Assembly (NCBI GenBank): GCA_009792885.1
Contig: WMCF01000081.1
Span: 125,072 to 189,071 of the forward strand
Length of the DNA: 64,000 nt
Origin: Eremophila alpestris peregrina
Lineage: Eukaryota; Chordata; Aves; Passeriformes; Alaudidae
Reading direction: 5' to 3'
In this document: one piece after another, positions 38,340 to 52,770 of the stretch
How positions within the stretch are numbered: the first letter of the stretch is position 1
Layout of the letters: each line of letters starts with the position of its first letter
Position numbers and translations under genes: made by a program
Notes under the pieces: model-generated
The model's input: only the letters and a program-made list of their open reading frames with translations
Databases searched by the model: none
Told to the model about the DNA's origin: nothing

Positions 38340-38760
38340 CTGTTCAGGGCTTGCAAGACAATGGAGTACAGTATCCAGCTTGGGCCTGAGGAGTGGGGTT
38401 GAGCCAGGGGAGTGTAGAAATCAGTCCCTGTGCCAAGGCTGAGAGAGTTTGGGTTCTTCAGCCTAGGGAAGAGAAGGCTCTGGGTAAACCTTTTAGTGGC
38501 CTTTCAGTACCTAAGGGGCAGCTGAAAGGTGCACACAGACATTCTAGGATTGCATGTTGTGATGGGACAAGGGGTGATAGTTTCAAACGGAAAGAAGTCA
38601 ATTCAGATTAGATACAAAGAAGAAATTTTATACAACAAGGATGGTGAAACACAAGGTGAAGAAGATCAGGCCTCTGAGCAACCTGGTCTAGTTGAAGACA
38701 TCTCTCCTCTTTGAAGGGATGTTGAATTTGCTGACCCAAACCACTCCATGGTAAGTGATG
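38340..38760 (+). mobile_element. CR1 LINE 3' portion, plus strand, old
   Basis: The segment matches the CR1 3' pattern in order: TTCTTCAGCCTAGGGAAGAG, GGCTCTGGGTAAACCTTTTA, GATGGGACAAGGGGTGATAG, a RATTAGATA...AGAAATTTTATAC segment, and GAGCAACCTGGTCTAGTTGA before the terminal part. Many substitutions and small indels indicate an old copy. The short open frames here (38.39-38.61 and 38.53-38.71 kb) are accidental readings of the repeat. Confidence 0.85.
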
Positions 38761-38764
38761 GGTT

Positions 38765-41525
38765 TGGGGCTCTGCCATTCTGCAAACTGGTCTGAAATAT
38801 TTTAGCTCTAAAACTTAAATGCATCCCAGAACCCTGCTAACAGGGTAGCTGGAGTTTGTTGTTTTCTTTCTTGGATGGCATGGAGCAGGATAGCTGATAG
38901 TAGTTTCCAGCTTGGGGCATCTTGGAGTGCTTTGGGGCATAGGAGAGCTGTCAGAACTGTGCCTAGTGTGCACTTTAGTCTTGGGGACTTCAATCAGCTG
39001 AGTTGGGTCAAGGCCCTGTGGCTGGTCCAAAGCATTTGGAACAAATGATAAACCCATTGCAAATCTTTCTTCTGGTTTTGGTTTTTGTTTGCTTTTTACC
39101 ATTCTCTTCCATTTACCTGATGAATTGGGGTCATTGCTTTGAAATCAGATTTGTTTTATCAGAATGAATTAATAATACACTTGCTTGTTGCTATGTTTAA
39201 AAGAGTCTGATTTATGGAAAAAGAAGAATAATTTTGTTCTTAACTTGGATAGCTTAAAAATAAGTGTGGGTGACTGATTCTGTTGTAGCAATACAATGTC
39301 AAAATATGAATTGAAGGATGGACAAATAATGTAGTGTGTTGACTGCATCTTGTAAAAATCTTTTGGTGCAACCCTGTCATCTTTTTCAGTGCAAGCTTAG
39401 TTTAGCTTAATCTTCTGTGCTCTGAAAGGCAAAGGTGTTCAAGATGACTAACTTAATAAATGGCACATCCTGTTGTGGTGGATCTGCCAGGGAAGAGTCA
39501 AACATGGCGAAAACATTCCCCAGCAGCCTTGCAAAAGAAGTTATGTGAATTAGATGTACAGTCAACTTCCAAAATTTCCCAGAAAGACTATCCACAACAT
39601 AAATAACCTCACTACATTGCTAACAGCTATTTCTGAAAGATAGGCTTTGGGACTTTAAGAGAGTACTTTGTTCAAAAATTTCATGAAGCAAAATAAGTTT
39701 ATAAAGAGGAATTTTGAAGTATTCCAATTCTTTCAAATCTTCATTGAAGTGTTTAGTAGCTGCTTTGAAAATTCTGTGGCTAGTAAAGGAGACATAGTCA
39801 TTAAACTACAAACAAAACTGTGTTATTTCAATTCCTATTTGAACCCTGAAAGGGTTCATACTTAAAAGATTCACAAAATGTTAGTAAATGAACCTTGAGT
39901 TGTAATTTTCAAGAATGCTGTATATACTATTAATTATGCAGAAGGAGTAGTAATGCTTTATAAGGCAATATATGTCTGCTGATTATTTACTAAAATAAAC
40001 CCCAACAGTTTGGGGGGAGATACGTCAAATAATGAGCCATAACTTTTAGAACATAAATATTAATTTCTTGCTGTTGTGTTTTGGGTTTTTTAACTCAAGA
40101 CTTTGTCTACTACGTGCACGATATCTGTAGAGGCTCAAAGGAAATTCAAGAGCCTGTGGAAAACGACTCAGTTAATAAAAGGTAAATGAGAATAATGTTT
40201 TGGGAAATAGGCTAGGTTTGGTGAGGAGAGAACTGTCCTGGGAGAGACTGGAAATAAGTTTGTTTTAAAATTTTCTGTGCATACTATCTGCCAAAGCACA
40301 AAAATAATTTCCTTTGCCTTATTTCAAAAACCATTTCTTTAGCTTCTCCAGCTCCTGCTCTTAATAGGCAGCAGTGTGCATAATCAGAGATGGGACTGTT
40401 ACATGAATATCCTGTGGCAATATGTGAATTTAAAAGATGGAGTACATTGTTAACTGCTTACAAGTTTTCTCAAAGGATAGATTTTGCTTCAAGTTATTGT
40501 ACCAGTAGTAAGGAAATTAGGTGAAAGTTAAGAACTAGAAAGGAAAGTAAATTTTCTACCTACACTTCAGCAGCCTTCATGCTTTTTTCATTATTTATAC
40601 CCCATGAATATTCTAATGGAAGTAAAGCCTGCTTATGAATGTCTGGGTGGGGAAGGGAAATGTTAGAGAAAAAATTATTTTATACTCTGTCTCATGATTA
40701 TATCAATCCAAAGGACAATGTTTCCACTTAGAATAGGTTTCAATAAAAATTTAAAACTCAGCTAAATAATAAATAAAAATTAACACAGAGATAATAATCA
40801 GATGGCAAATAAATTCTGACAGCTGCTTTTTTTTGGTAAAAGCTTCTTTTTTTGGAAAAGAAAAAAAAGAACATAAACATAAAGTTTGAAAATGTGATCA
40901 GGGTGTCTGGTCTAACATTTTCCGTCAGGAGTGTTTGTTTACTGCGGAAATGCTATACAAAAATAAATCCTGGGGAAGAACAGATATTTTTGCTGTGTGT
41001 GCTGCAAGTGCAGCATGGCTGTGTTGGTGCTTAACTTGGGAAAAGCACAGTTTATCTCATCAGTCCCTTCTCCCTTTCTGGGTCAGAGCTCGTGTGCCAA
41101 TGTGTGGTGCCTGTGGCGTGTGACACTCACTCATCCAGGGAGGATGAGCTGCTGGAAATATCAACCCCCCAAGGAGGCCGAGCAAAAGGGAAGCTTGGGG
41201 GAAGCTGATCCTTTGCTGCCGTGAGGTACAGCTGGGGCATTTCAAATCAGGGTATTCAAGACTTTTAGAAGTGCTGAGGGATGCAGTCGGTGCAAGCAAA
41301 ATGTCAGTTGTTCTCCATATCCCATTTTTCCAATGGTTTTAAGGGCTAGAACTGCTGTGACTAATGCTGCATAAAATGAAACCAATTTTGGGTTTGAAAA
41401 ATCTCATGCCTTTAAATCCGTGTTTGAGACTTGTGCACATCATTGCTTCCAGCCATGCAAGAGGTATGGTTGGACTTAAAATATTGCTCTAGGGTCCTGA
41501 TTTACAAACTTGTTTGCTTTAAAGT
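38765..41525. other. AT-rich non-coding region
   Basis: No gene, RNA or mobile element was recognised. Frames near 38.8-39.1 and 40.9-41.3 kb have no recognisable features. Confidence 0.5.
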
Positions 41526-41529
41526 AAGG

Positions 41530-41585
41530 GTTTTGATCAGATGAAGCCCAAAGGTCTCTTTCAACCTTAAAATTATTCTCTGATT
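41530..41585 (+). mobile_element. CR1 LINE 3' terminal fragment, diverged
   Basis: TTTGATCAGATGAAGCCCAA followed by AGGTCTCTTTCAACCTTAAA and ATTATTCTCTGA follows the CR1 end pattern (GATGA..CCAGAGGTCCCTTCCAACC..AATTATTCTATGA). The sequence just upstream, near 41461-41478, also looks CR1-like, so the copy may extend to about 41460. Confidence 0.65.
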
Positions 41586-41589
41586 TTTG

Positions 41590-44500
41590 CTGTTGGTTGG
41601 CTATGTTAACTGGAAGAAATGCTGCCTGTAATAATCTGTAGCATTTCAGGGACTTCTTATATGCTTTCTGAGAGGCGTTTAACATCTACCAGCAAGCACA
41701 AATTACTTACCAAGGCCTTTCATCCACTAATGCAAAACATTTCTTTGAGAATTCTAAAGCCAGTTCAAAATAAACTCAAATCAGTTCTGCCATGGATCAT
41801 CATCTCAGATCAGTAGCTTACTTAATTATGGGCTTCACACAGAACTCTGCAGCTCTCTCTTATGCTTTTGCACTACCTGTGAGCATCCAGAAGCTACTCA
41901 TGAGTGATTTTTCCTCCAGCAGCCAGGCAGATTTGGAAAAGGGCTTTCTGAAAATGATCATGTCCTTTGTTTAGGAACAGAAAGAGGCATACGGCTTTCT
42001 GCATTATTCTGCATTTTGCAATTTCTGTGTCAGATGAGTCTGGGAGGGCCATCATGAGCAGCTCTGTTGTGCCAGACATTCCCCTTACTGAGCTGCTCTG
42101 TGATGCCAAGGCAATGCTTGGTGCAAGTCACTGGTATGGAACGTGCTGTGCTGCTCATTCCTCTCCTGTGTGTGCAGCACAGCCTCTGCTCTCACCCAGT
42201 GCCTCATCCTCATGGCTCTGGGAGTGGTGCCACTGTGCCCAGCCCCTGGGGAATCCTTCAGGAGGAATGGCTGGTCATGATTTCCAGAGCTGGGGCTACT
42301 CTGTGCTGCTGCAGTGCAGCAAAGTGATCGGTAATGTTTGCACAGTGCTGCCGGTAATAGTTTTTGGTGTGAGAAGGAGAAATAACCAAAAGAGAGGAGA
42401 ACAGGTAATCCTGTGTTAAGATGTCATTTGGCTGTTGCAAAGCATGCTGAAACTTATTACCTGTTTTCACAGTGTCTCTTAAAGGTATTTGTTATAAAAT
42501 ACTTTAGATGAAATGAAAGAAATACTGAACACTTGAAATCTCTTGGCACGCCCAAGGGTAGCAAGCACTCCTTTCTGTATTTATGGTTGTACAAAGACCA
42601 TGCTTTTAGGGTGTTGTTAAATTATGCTTCTCTCTTTGGGAGCCTGATATTCAAAAGTAGGAAAAAATACTCTAAGCTGCACCATGGTTTTATACTGGAT
42701 AAATAGTTTAGTCCCGTAGGCAAGAAAGAATACAAGTAAAATCACTTAGGTTTTAATGGTTAATTGTTTCATGTCACTTCTACCAAGGAAAACCATTCAG
42801 GTATAAACTTTGGGAAGGAGCTCCTGTCTTGGAGAAAGAGAGGTCTAACTGCTATCTGACATTGTTCCTAAAAGAAGAAAGAAATTAGCCCCAGTGAGAT
42901 GCTGATTGCATAGGTTCCCCCGGAGTGGCATGTGGGGTGTGCAGCTTTTTGTAAAGGTTGTTCAGATGCATGATGAAAACAGAATGTATGTGCAATGATT
43001 CTAGGTAAAGACAGGAAGCATTTGTGAATTAAGTTTATTGTTATGTAATGACTTCTTGCTGATTGGGAAATCCTTGCTCATTACATTATAAACAACAGTT
43101 GAACGTGCCTCTTTCTCGGCAGAATGGTTGCTTTAGGAGGTGGTTTAGAGGTTAAAAGGACCAGAGGTATGCTTCATGGAGCTGGGTCTGTGGGAGCCCT
43201 GTGTTTATGCCACAACTCATATTTCTCTGTTATAACTACTTGCCCAGTTCTTACTTAAATAGCAGTGGCTCCTCCTCCTCTGCCTCAGCCTGATCCTTCC
43301 CTGGGTGCATTGCCTGCCTTAAATCTGAGATAAAGTGGATTTCTGTATTTCTACCCTTAATTCTTCCAGTTTGGAAGAAAGATGGTAGAAGATTTTTGAT
43401 TTTTCTTATTGTGTGTAATTTTGAGATCTGCAGCCGAAATGACTTCTGTTATGACCAATCAATTATCCTCCCCACAATGTTATATTTGGAGATATTCCTG
43501 CAGGAGGGAGCTCTGCCATGAGCTGCGTTGCTTGCACAGCTGGGACGCAAACTCTCAGTGCTGGAGTTTGCAGTCACCTGGTAGGGAACATCTGGCCATG
43601 GAATAATTAACACCTGGAGGGATTCATAGCCAGAAACTGCTTCCCAAAGCATGTGCATGGACATTAGGTGGTATTGTGGAAGATAATGCAATGATTTAAT
43701 TTTGAGGTTATATTTACTCCTTCTGTCTTTCTTCTGGTGTTGTTGACCTTGCAGCACCTTGTGGAACTTCTTCCCCTTGTCACTTGGTTCTTGTCTAGAG
43801 AAGCTTCAGCCTTTGCAGATCCTATTCCTACAGCTCCCAGGCAATCTTTATTACATTCTCAGGAGACAGTGCAGTGATTAGGCACCTTTACAGGGAGCTT
43901 CTGCAGCCCCTTCAGCTCTGTTGTATCTCATCACTGGGTCAGGGCTGTGCCCTGTGTGTTTAGAGGATGCAATAATGTATGCAGAAAATAGAATATTTTG
44001 AGAGAATTGAAAAATCCAGTGGACAGCAGTAACGATGAACCCCAATTGAAGGTTAAAAGCCTCTTCAAAACATGATACTCTAAGGAGTTTGGATGCAAAG
44101 AGGAAAAAAAAAATGTAACATGATTTTCCTCTTATTCATCATGAAACTTCAAGAAAGCTTTTTATATAAATAACCATTTTCCTTGGTTTAGCTGCAAAAC
44201 AGGTGATAATGCAGAAGTCCATGTTAGAAATGATGCTGAGCTGCAAGCGTGCCAAGGTTGTTTGCACAGTGGGAAATTGTGTCAAGGTATTACATGGTAA
44301 TTTTTCTTAATCCTGATAAACTTATGGATGGAACTTAAAGGGTTGCAGTTGTTCACCTGGAAGTAATTGTACAAAAATAGCTGCAGTATGTAGAATGTAT
44401 GTAGTGTTTTTCTCCACATTGTGTGACTTCATTGTCTAACCAAACAGTTTGCCAGTCAGGTAATCAACCCAAAAATCAATGTATGTTCCTAATCAATATT

Positions 44501-46745
44501 AATAAACAGATGTAATTTTTTATTGGTATATGACACCTGACCCCTTGGGAGTACTGTGGGTAATTATTCACGGATCAAAAATTGTCTTCTAACATGAATT
44601 GCTTTCATCTATTTGAAAGAATATTCAGTAAAAACTTTTCTCTCAATTCACAGGATATTTAAAAGCACACTGCAGCCCGAGAGACGAAACCAGAATCATG
44701 AAATGCATCCTGGGGACAAAAATTACTGCAAGAAGTCCTGAAATAAGACTTTTTTCTATGTAAGATGTTAATCCCATATCCTAAAATACTCCTCATTATG
44801 TTAGATTAGCATTACATGTTTTCCTTTTCTGAAACACTAGATACAAAAACATTTATTTAAATACTTACCATATACTATTAAATCCAAATAATGTTCTCAT
44901 TTAATAATTAATGTTTTTTTGACCAGCAGTGTAATGTCAGTAGTATTTAACTGTGACAATTTTAGGATGTTAACATAATGTGCTGTGGATGGTTTACCTT
45001 ATTCCATTTTGATATAACCTGAAAGGTCTGGGTCAGTCTTTGAAAGATGAAGAAACTAAGAATGATCTTTATAGAATAAAGGAAGTATTAGCAACTGTTT
45101 GTCTTCACAACTGAATTAGAGAAAGCAGTTTTAATGGGGATTTTATTTTAAGGCAGTTTAATTTTGTGAAGAAGTAGATGTGTATGTGTGTGAGCATCAT
45201 TAAAATTCATATTCTTTCAATCTCTTTTGAGGTAGACTGAATGATGTTTCAGACTGTGGAGCTCTAAGTGGCACTGAATCTCTCTGAGGAATTCTCTTTT
45301 TTTGTCTGATTTACCAGATTCCATGGTGTAAAACAAGGCCTAAGATTATATTTGTAAGGCCTTCTTTTCTTTGGTGGGAAGTGAGCAGGCTCCTTGCCAA
45401 GCCCTGGCTTTGGGGCACGCTGGGAGAGGCTCGTTCTCCCCAGCACATTTGGGTGATAGTGGGCAGGATGAATATTTAACTTTGTTTTTAGGTTTCCTGG
45501 TTTTATAAAACCTAACAATGGTTCCTAACTTTTTGGCAAGAGTTTGGCGTGCCCAAGATGGATGTGCTTTGCTCTGTTTGAAATTTAAAATAGCCAAATG
45601 GTATTTTGGGTCCTGTAGTAAGTGATGTCTTGGTACCCCTAGTTTACTATGGGTGACATATAAAAATATTTTACAGTGAGCAGCCAGATAAGAAACTGAA
45701 AGGAATGGATTCTTAGCCATTATGTGCCATGAAATAAGAGAAAAAAGCTAACTGGCAAGTGCAGTTGTGTTTAGACCTCAACTGGGGATATTTCAAAGCA
45801 GATCTCTGCTCAGCTGTGCATTTAACTGTGGTTTTTATTTTGTTTTCTTTCAACACTTCAGCCTTCCATATAGAGAGATATGTCACAACACAGTGATTAA
45901 CAGCTGAGTTGTGGAAGCTGTGACAAGGATTAGGAGTGATTTTGTTCTCAGTGCTAAGAAGTAGAATATCTTCAGAATGGCAGCACTGCTTTGATTAATC
46001 TTGAAGGTATTTTCTGAAAATATTCATTGACATCCATAAATTTATAATTTAATATGTACCTTCAGTCATGAAAAGAGGTTCTCTTTGTACTTTGGTTATA
46101 GCCATAACTCACTGTAATCTCAAATATATGCTCTCTTTAAAGACAGTTCTGAGGCCTGTTATTGAATTTTGGCTTTATTGTAGCTGGAAACACATTTCAC
46201 ATGACTGTACACTGTAATTCTATTTTCAGGTCATTTATAACGTTATTCGTGCCTATTTGACTGGCAGGCTTTCACATCTCCATACATTCTGGCTTTTGAG
46301 GATGGTAGACAAACTTCTTTCTTTTAGCTCTTCCTTATTCTTCCAGCCTCCTCTGATTCTCCTGTGTCCTGTGAGAGGCTAATGAGTCACCTTTCATCAT
46401 TTAGCTGCTTAGATTTGCAAGTCACAGAGGAGTTTTCAAGTCCTCCCATCCCCCAAAAGAATATCAAATGCAACGACGGAGCACTCTTGTGGTGCTGTGA
46501 AATTTTTGATCCTGTAAGAGGGAAGAGCCTTGAAACAGGGTGTTTTTGATGTCAAAAACTGTAATCTCTCTTCTCCAGACACGGATGATCTTCAGGGGAT
46601 CTCTGTTTCAGGTCTGCAATCTTTCAGGAGTCATTTTAGAGAGGGAAGAATGATAGCTTAAACTAAGGGAATTAATAAAAAAATCCTGTGATGTGTACAA
46701 AACTTTGAAAAAGTGAGAAATGGATATCTTGCACCTCAGTCTGCA
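41590..46745. other. AT-rich non-coding region
   Basis: The longest open frame (41967-42419, plus, 150 codons) sits in a slightly GC-richer patch but shows no domain or recognisable similarity. A 124-codon minus-strand frame at 45346-45720 is likewise unrecognised. No RNA gene or clear mobile element was seen. Confidence 0.5.
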
Positions 46746-46754
46746 TGTTCTCTG

Positions 46755-47090
46755 GAACTAGTGGTCTTGAGAGGCTGCCTGGAAAAGAGGCTAGACAGTG
46801 TTAAAGGAATCAAGTAAGTATTTAATAAAAGGCCTTAAAAGGTTACACCTTGGGCAGTACAAGAGCCCAACCATGACTCCACCCAAGATGGACTCAGAGT
46901 CATGAGTTGTCACACTTTTATAATTCTGGTCTGTTTGCAAATTGGTGTTAATTGACCCATTACAGCTTGAGGTTTTGAAGTCCCATTCTCCCAGGTGGCT
47001 CTCCTCAATTCACTGTTTAGCCTTTTGGGGCCTGAAGCTGCAATGGAGTCCTTGGTTCTTGGGCTGGAAAAAGATTGTTTTGTCTAATTA
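46755..47090 (-). mobile_element. Candidate solo LTR, minus strand
   Basis: Read on the minus strand, the segment has a TATAAAA box at 46916-46922, then a transcript-start-like region with GTGTGACAACTCATGACTC, and an ATTAAA poly(A) signal at 46821-46826, about 95 bases downstream. It continues into a U5-like stretch (GTCTAGCCTC...GGCAGCC). This order and wording match a songbird ERV LTR type I recognise. No retroviral genes flank it, which suggests a solo LTR. Both ends are approximate. Confidence 0.55.
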
Positions 47091-47094
47091 CACT

Positions 47095-50000
47095 GTGAAG
47101 AGAACTTGCTGACAGTTTATATGACGTTCAGAGTTATATACTAATGCAGTACAGAATCTGGAAAATATGAAAGCCAAAACTTAAGGCATCAGTCTCATTT
47201 CTTATCCTTTCCTGTAAGCTGTGCTTAATGCTCTCCTGTTAACCATTCACTCCATCAAGGATGACCTCTGTTGTTCCACATTGCATATGTTCTTGTGAGT
47301 TCTGTTGTAGCTGCAGTTTTTCCTCTTGTCAGTTTGTTCCTTTTGGCTTCTAAATATAGCTTTTATTCCTTTGAACATGCATTATTGGCCTCACATGCTG
47401 CCCATAGTAAGAAATAGATTGGTACATAAATAAACCATGGAGAATTACAAAACCACTAATGTTTTCTCAGGTTAATTGTGTGAGAGAGTGAGCAAAATCC
47501 CTCTAAAGGAATGCTGCTAGGAATATATTTTTTCATTTATATTCTGAACAACCCTGCAGTAAATGTTCCTGGCTTCAGATATATTGGACTTTTATTTTTT
47601 CTTTATTAAGCCGTTGACTCCTTGCTGCTGCTGCACAAATATTTTTGTTATTAAATAAAAAAAAGAAATACTATTTCTTTGAGTTTAATCAATTAATAAG
47701 TAACTTTAACCATTCAAATATATTTGCACTGTGTCATTTGTAGTCTTTTTATAGATGATCCTCGAGTTTTATTTATTAACTAAATATTGGTTAGCATCCA
47801 GAACTGCTGCTGGCATGGGCAAAGCTCTTAAGTGTTTGAAGTTAATGCATCAGACTTCCTTGATTTCTGTGCTAGGCTACTTCAGAACAAAAACTAGTTT
47901 CTGTGGAGGAGTTTACCCTGGGGTGCAGTTTGTGGTACAGGAATATTTGTTTAATTTGGGGGTGAATATGCCTTATCCCAAACCTGTGGATGCAGAGCTG
48001 CCATCATGAGTGTTTCTGGGCAATCAGAAGTCAGAAGAAGTTTGTGAACATTATTAACAGCTTGAATATTAATATTGATAGCTCTATGAGGCAGATTTGC
48101 ATTAAAGTAGAGGTTCCTGAAACTAAATGTTCATACAGTTTTAGTCTCTGTTACAATATAAGACATTATATGGGAATGTTATGAAAAGTGTGATTCTTAC
48201 AGGCCTCATTATGCTCACAGCTAGAACTGTTTACTCTGAAATCTGTCCTTTACTGATTGTAATGGAAAAAACACTTTGAAAATCTCAATATGGATGTCAA
48301 ATTCCTTTCCCAAAGACATTTTGGCTTTGGACATCATTTTCTGGGGGAAAAAAGTGACCATGCTGGATGTCATTTTGCTGCCTTCTTTGAGTTCTGGCTG
48401 CAGTGTGCAGCAGAGGAGGTTTGATAGCAGCTGTTACAACCAGAAGCATCATGTTTAGGTTCAGTTATCTGGATTCTGAGTGGCCAATGTGAACTGGGCT
48501 TCTCCTCTAGTAAGCACCCATGAATTAGCATATGCTGCAATTAAAGCAAATTTAAAGAGCTGCTTTATCGGTTCTGTTGCTTTTTTTTGTCTTCATTTTC
48601 CCTTTTTATGTTTGTGTTGGTATTGTGTGCACATATGAGAACACATATTCCTTCCTCTGACTTTTGAGGACAAACTGGAGGGATTTTTGTTTTTACAGTC
48701 TATGACAGAATTTGTTCACTCTACTCAAAGACAAATTTGAAGACATTTAGTCTTTCAGTTATATTCTTTTAAAAAAATAATAAAGAAATTCCTTGCTGAA
48801 GAGTACATCCAGCTGTTTAGGAGTTACACTGTCATTTTCTTTCCAGTGATGATTTGGACCTGGGTAGGTCTCTGGATGCCTGGTTGAACTAAACATTTAT
48901 CTTCTTCCTTTGATGAAATTACATCAAATGTCAGTTCTGCTCTCCTGTTCAAGTTTTAGCTTGGGCTGTTTGCAAATGTGCAGGGGTGAACCTCCCTATG
49001 AAATAGCATTGAAACACATCCAGTGATCATGAATGGGAGTGGATAAGGAGCTTAGGAGACACAAGTGCTCTGGTTCTCCAGAAAGCACATGGTGTATCAA
49101 TCAAAGTTCTTGGTGGTCTATATATAATTTTGATCTGGAGAGCTTAACAAAACTGAGAGTTTATTTGGGTCACCTTTGCACTTTGCAGCTTTGCAAAGAA
49201 ATTGTTGATGTTTCACATTTAATTGAAGACAGAAATCTGCAATCTGAGAGCTGAACTGAAATAATGAGTGCTGCTCAGGTGTTCTCAGCCAGAATGCTTT
49301 TTGGATAGCTGCTTCCAGGAAATACCTGGAATTAATAATGAAGGCTGTATTTCAGTTACAGGCTGAGTGGTAAAAGATGTGATGTTCCCTAAGCCCTCAT
49401 TTGGTGGTGAAAGTTTTAGGATCATAAAGTTTAAAAACACAGTCTATTTCTTAATAGGTGGAATTTATGTCTGAAAGCTAAACTCATGTTTTTGTCTTTG
49501 GAGAGCAAGTTCATTTTGCAGTCTTCCCTGCCATCAGTAGGGACTGCAAAGTCTCTCTCCCTGAACATGTTATGGAGTTTATAAACACTTCCAATGCCTA
49601 GGGATTTTTACATCTCCATTGCATTTAAGCAAAAATTGCAGATGGATTTGTAAGTCATGCAGTTTCAGTGCATAACTCCCATTTCCTTAAAAGATCTGGC
49701 TAAGAAATAAATTTCACTGCACCTTAAGAGAAAAAAGTTAAATGGGAAAAAGATTTTCTTTTGTAACAGTTTAATAGAAAGAACCAGCTGAGCCTGATTA
49801 ATTGAAATGGTAGTAGGAATTATTGTCACTGCAACGAATTCTGTTGCTCAAGTAGAGCCTCATTTGTTTAAAACTGTTCAAAAGTTTTTGCTTTAATCAG
49901 AAATATAAAAGTAGCCACTATGTTAATCCATATGTTATGAAGGCAGAAAAAGGAGAATGTGCTAAAGAACATTTGGGAAGGACTGTGCTGGTTTGTATTG

Positions 50001-52770
50001 AGATATTGGGTTTTAATTCAAGTAATATCACCTCAATATCACTGATTGCTCTTTATATATTTGGTGATAGTGATCATTGGGGGATTCTCTTGGGCAGTTT
50101 AGGAATTCTTTTAGGAATAACAACAAAGCTTATTGGTAAACTTTTACTTAAATGAATTTAAGAGTTGTACCTAAGACAATTTTTCCTTTAAGAATGGCAT
50201 TCAAAATTGAACATTAAAGTAAAATACAGTCATTTTAATTCCTGTACCCATAGACTATAACTAAATCAGCTAAATTATCTCTTTTCTGAAAAGAATTCCT
50301 GGAGATTTCTGATGGAAGTGCTGTATGGCTTTGTAATCCTTTAAATGCTGGATTCATAGAAGGCTGTTGTGATTCTCCATATGACTTTTTTTACCCATAA
50401 TGTTAACAGACAGCATAATTCTGTTGATGAAAGGTCATTATTATAGAAGAAATCTGTCTCTTAACAAGTTCCCAGCATCTGACATGAGAGACAAAATTGT
50501 CTGAGGACAACGTTTACGATGTGTGGAAGTGAAGTTAATTTTGTCAACTGGAGACAGGGATCCAGAGCTTTTGGGGAAATCAGCTCAGCACCACTGACAG
50601 TGCTGCTTTTAACTCCACCCTGGAGCTGGGAGTGCAGAGCAGACCCGTGCCAGGTGGAAAGTGCTGCTTGGTTTTTTTTCTAGAAGACAAGAATGATCTG
50701 TTACTAGATTGCTGAATCTTTGACAGTTTGCATGGATTTTTCAAAATGAAGATCACTTTAAATGTAGATTACTTGAATGGTCTCTAAATATGAGTACTGG
50801 TGACTGTTTCTCTCTCATAAACATAAAGCTGTTTTAATTTGGACTTTTTAAAAATCCCCCCAGTTTTGCCCATATGATCTCAGATTCTACCTAAAATGTT
50901 AAGAGCTTTGTATGCTTGTCTCTTTTCCTTCTGTGGTGACATTTTTGGCCTGAGACTGAGCTTTTAAAGAATACTCTTTTGAAAGACTAAGCCTTGGCAT
51001 CTTGTCAAGATTTTTAAATTTAAACTCTCTTCATCAGATATCTGTATTTTCTTTGAAAAAAAAAAATCCAGAACAATGATTTCAAAACTATATTGGTGGA
51101 GGATGCTTTAAATGTATGATTAGTTTGTAGGCACTTGAAATTTAATTTTACAGTTTTCTCCTACGCAATGAGTTCCCTGCTGTGGCTTAATTTTTACTGG
51201 CAGTGAAAATCTGCAATAATCTCAAAAACATCTGGTTCCCTCAGTTTTATTAACTTGAAGCAGACAGGAGCAGATATATTGTAGCATGCCTATGCCTGAA
51301 ATACTTGCAATCTTCAAGAATATAAATTCTGTCCCATAAAAATGGTTCAACTTTTTGTTGAACTTTCTTAATGTTTAGGTAAAAAGCATTTAAACTTTGT
51401 TTTTAGTATGAGCTGTGAAAATAACCTGATATTAAAATTGCGTGGATTTGGAGAGCTACAGAGGGAGAAGACAAAGACCCAGAAGGAATCCTCATTTTTG
51501 ATCTTTCTGTAAGATAGAAAAAAAAGAGGAGCCTCTTTGGTGCCTTCTGGCAGAAGTAGCTGGGGTCCAGCAGAGCCACTTTGAATGTGGGGAAAAAAAA
51601 TTGCAGGAATAATTGATTGTTGAGTGCAACATGAATAGGCTTTTCTATTAGAATTGGGTACTCTATCAGGATTTTAAGGTTCTCTGAAGGACTGATGCTT
51701 TCATAAGTGTTCCAGGCTGAGGATGTTGAAAGCTTGTGATTGCTTGTCACCTCCTGGAATGAGGCACCACCTCACATGGCAGTGCCAAGCTTGGGGAGAG
51801 GTCAGGTGGCCAAAAACATGGCCTGTGCATGAGGATGAGCTGCCAAAATTAAGGAAGAATGGGTCAGCTACTTTGTTTGCCAATCCTTGCCAGCTTCAGT
51901 TTAGGCCTCACAAATGTTTTTTGGGAATTTTTTCCCTGCAGACCTATCAATAAATGAAAAACAGGTTGTCAAGAGGCTCTGCACTGAATCAGTAGCATTC
52001 TCTGAAGTTGGCATAAGTACAAATCTTCTTTTCTTCATCCTTAGGACTCTTTGGCAAAGCACATCTAATCTCACCCTGCTGTACTTGCATTTTTGTCTGC
52101 AATGCCACTGCATGCTACTATTTTCTATAAATAAATAAAATATGTGCAGATGTGACTGAATATCCAATGGAAACCATTATGGTGAGCAAGAAAATTTCTT
52201 AACCATCTTTTCAGCATAGCATTGGCACATATCATCATATAAAAATGCTTTGGCTTTCTGAGTCATTATTAATTAAATAATCATGGGCTTCTATTGCTAG
52301 AAGTATTGGAATTGTTAAATAGAAATACATACTGAAAGGAGCATCACATTTATATATATATATATATCTATTTTAACACACTGATTTTTTTTTTCCTAAA
52401 TGCATTGCAAAGCTCTTTAGAGTACTAAAGAATTTTAAAGTTATTCAACATTACGTAAGCTATATTCATTATTTAAAATTAACAAATACTATTGAATGGC
52501 AGCAGAGTGTTGTATTTAGTCTCTAAAAGGCTGTGTTAATTGTCACTATTGTTAGCAGTTATGATGAAAACAAGACTGTTTACTTGAGGTGTGAATCAAA
52601 AAAATAGGCGAAAATGTTCTGAATTAAAACTGACTGAAAAGTATTTGATTTATTGAGGGAACAGGACTTTTATTCAGGAAAAATTCAAAACAAGAATGTA
52701 GACTCATCATGAAGACAAGTGGGTTAATAGATCAAAGATTACTCTTTTATTCTGATTTAGGGTGTAATGC
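47095..52770. other. AT-rich non-coding region
   Basis: No exon, RNA gene or mobile element was recognised. A TA microsatellite occurs at 52350-52367. Short overlapping frames near 51.4-52.17 kb have no recognisable features. Confidence 0.5.
52350..52367. repeat. (TA)n microsatellite
   Basis: About nine perfect TA units in AT-rich surroundings. Confidence 0.85.

Noticed and set aside
41967..42419. A 150-codon plus-strand open frame
   Set aside because: No domain, splice context or recognisable similarity. Its composition resembles translated non-coding DNA, and it overlaps an unrelated second frame of similar quality.
45346..45720. A 124-codon minus-strand open frame
   Set aside because: No recognisable motif and no promoter or splice evidence; a frame of this length is expected by chance in 64 kb.
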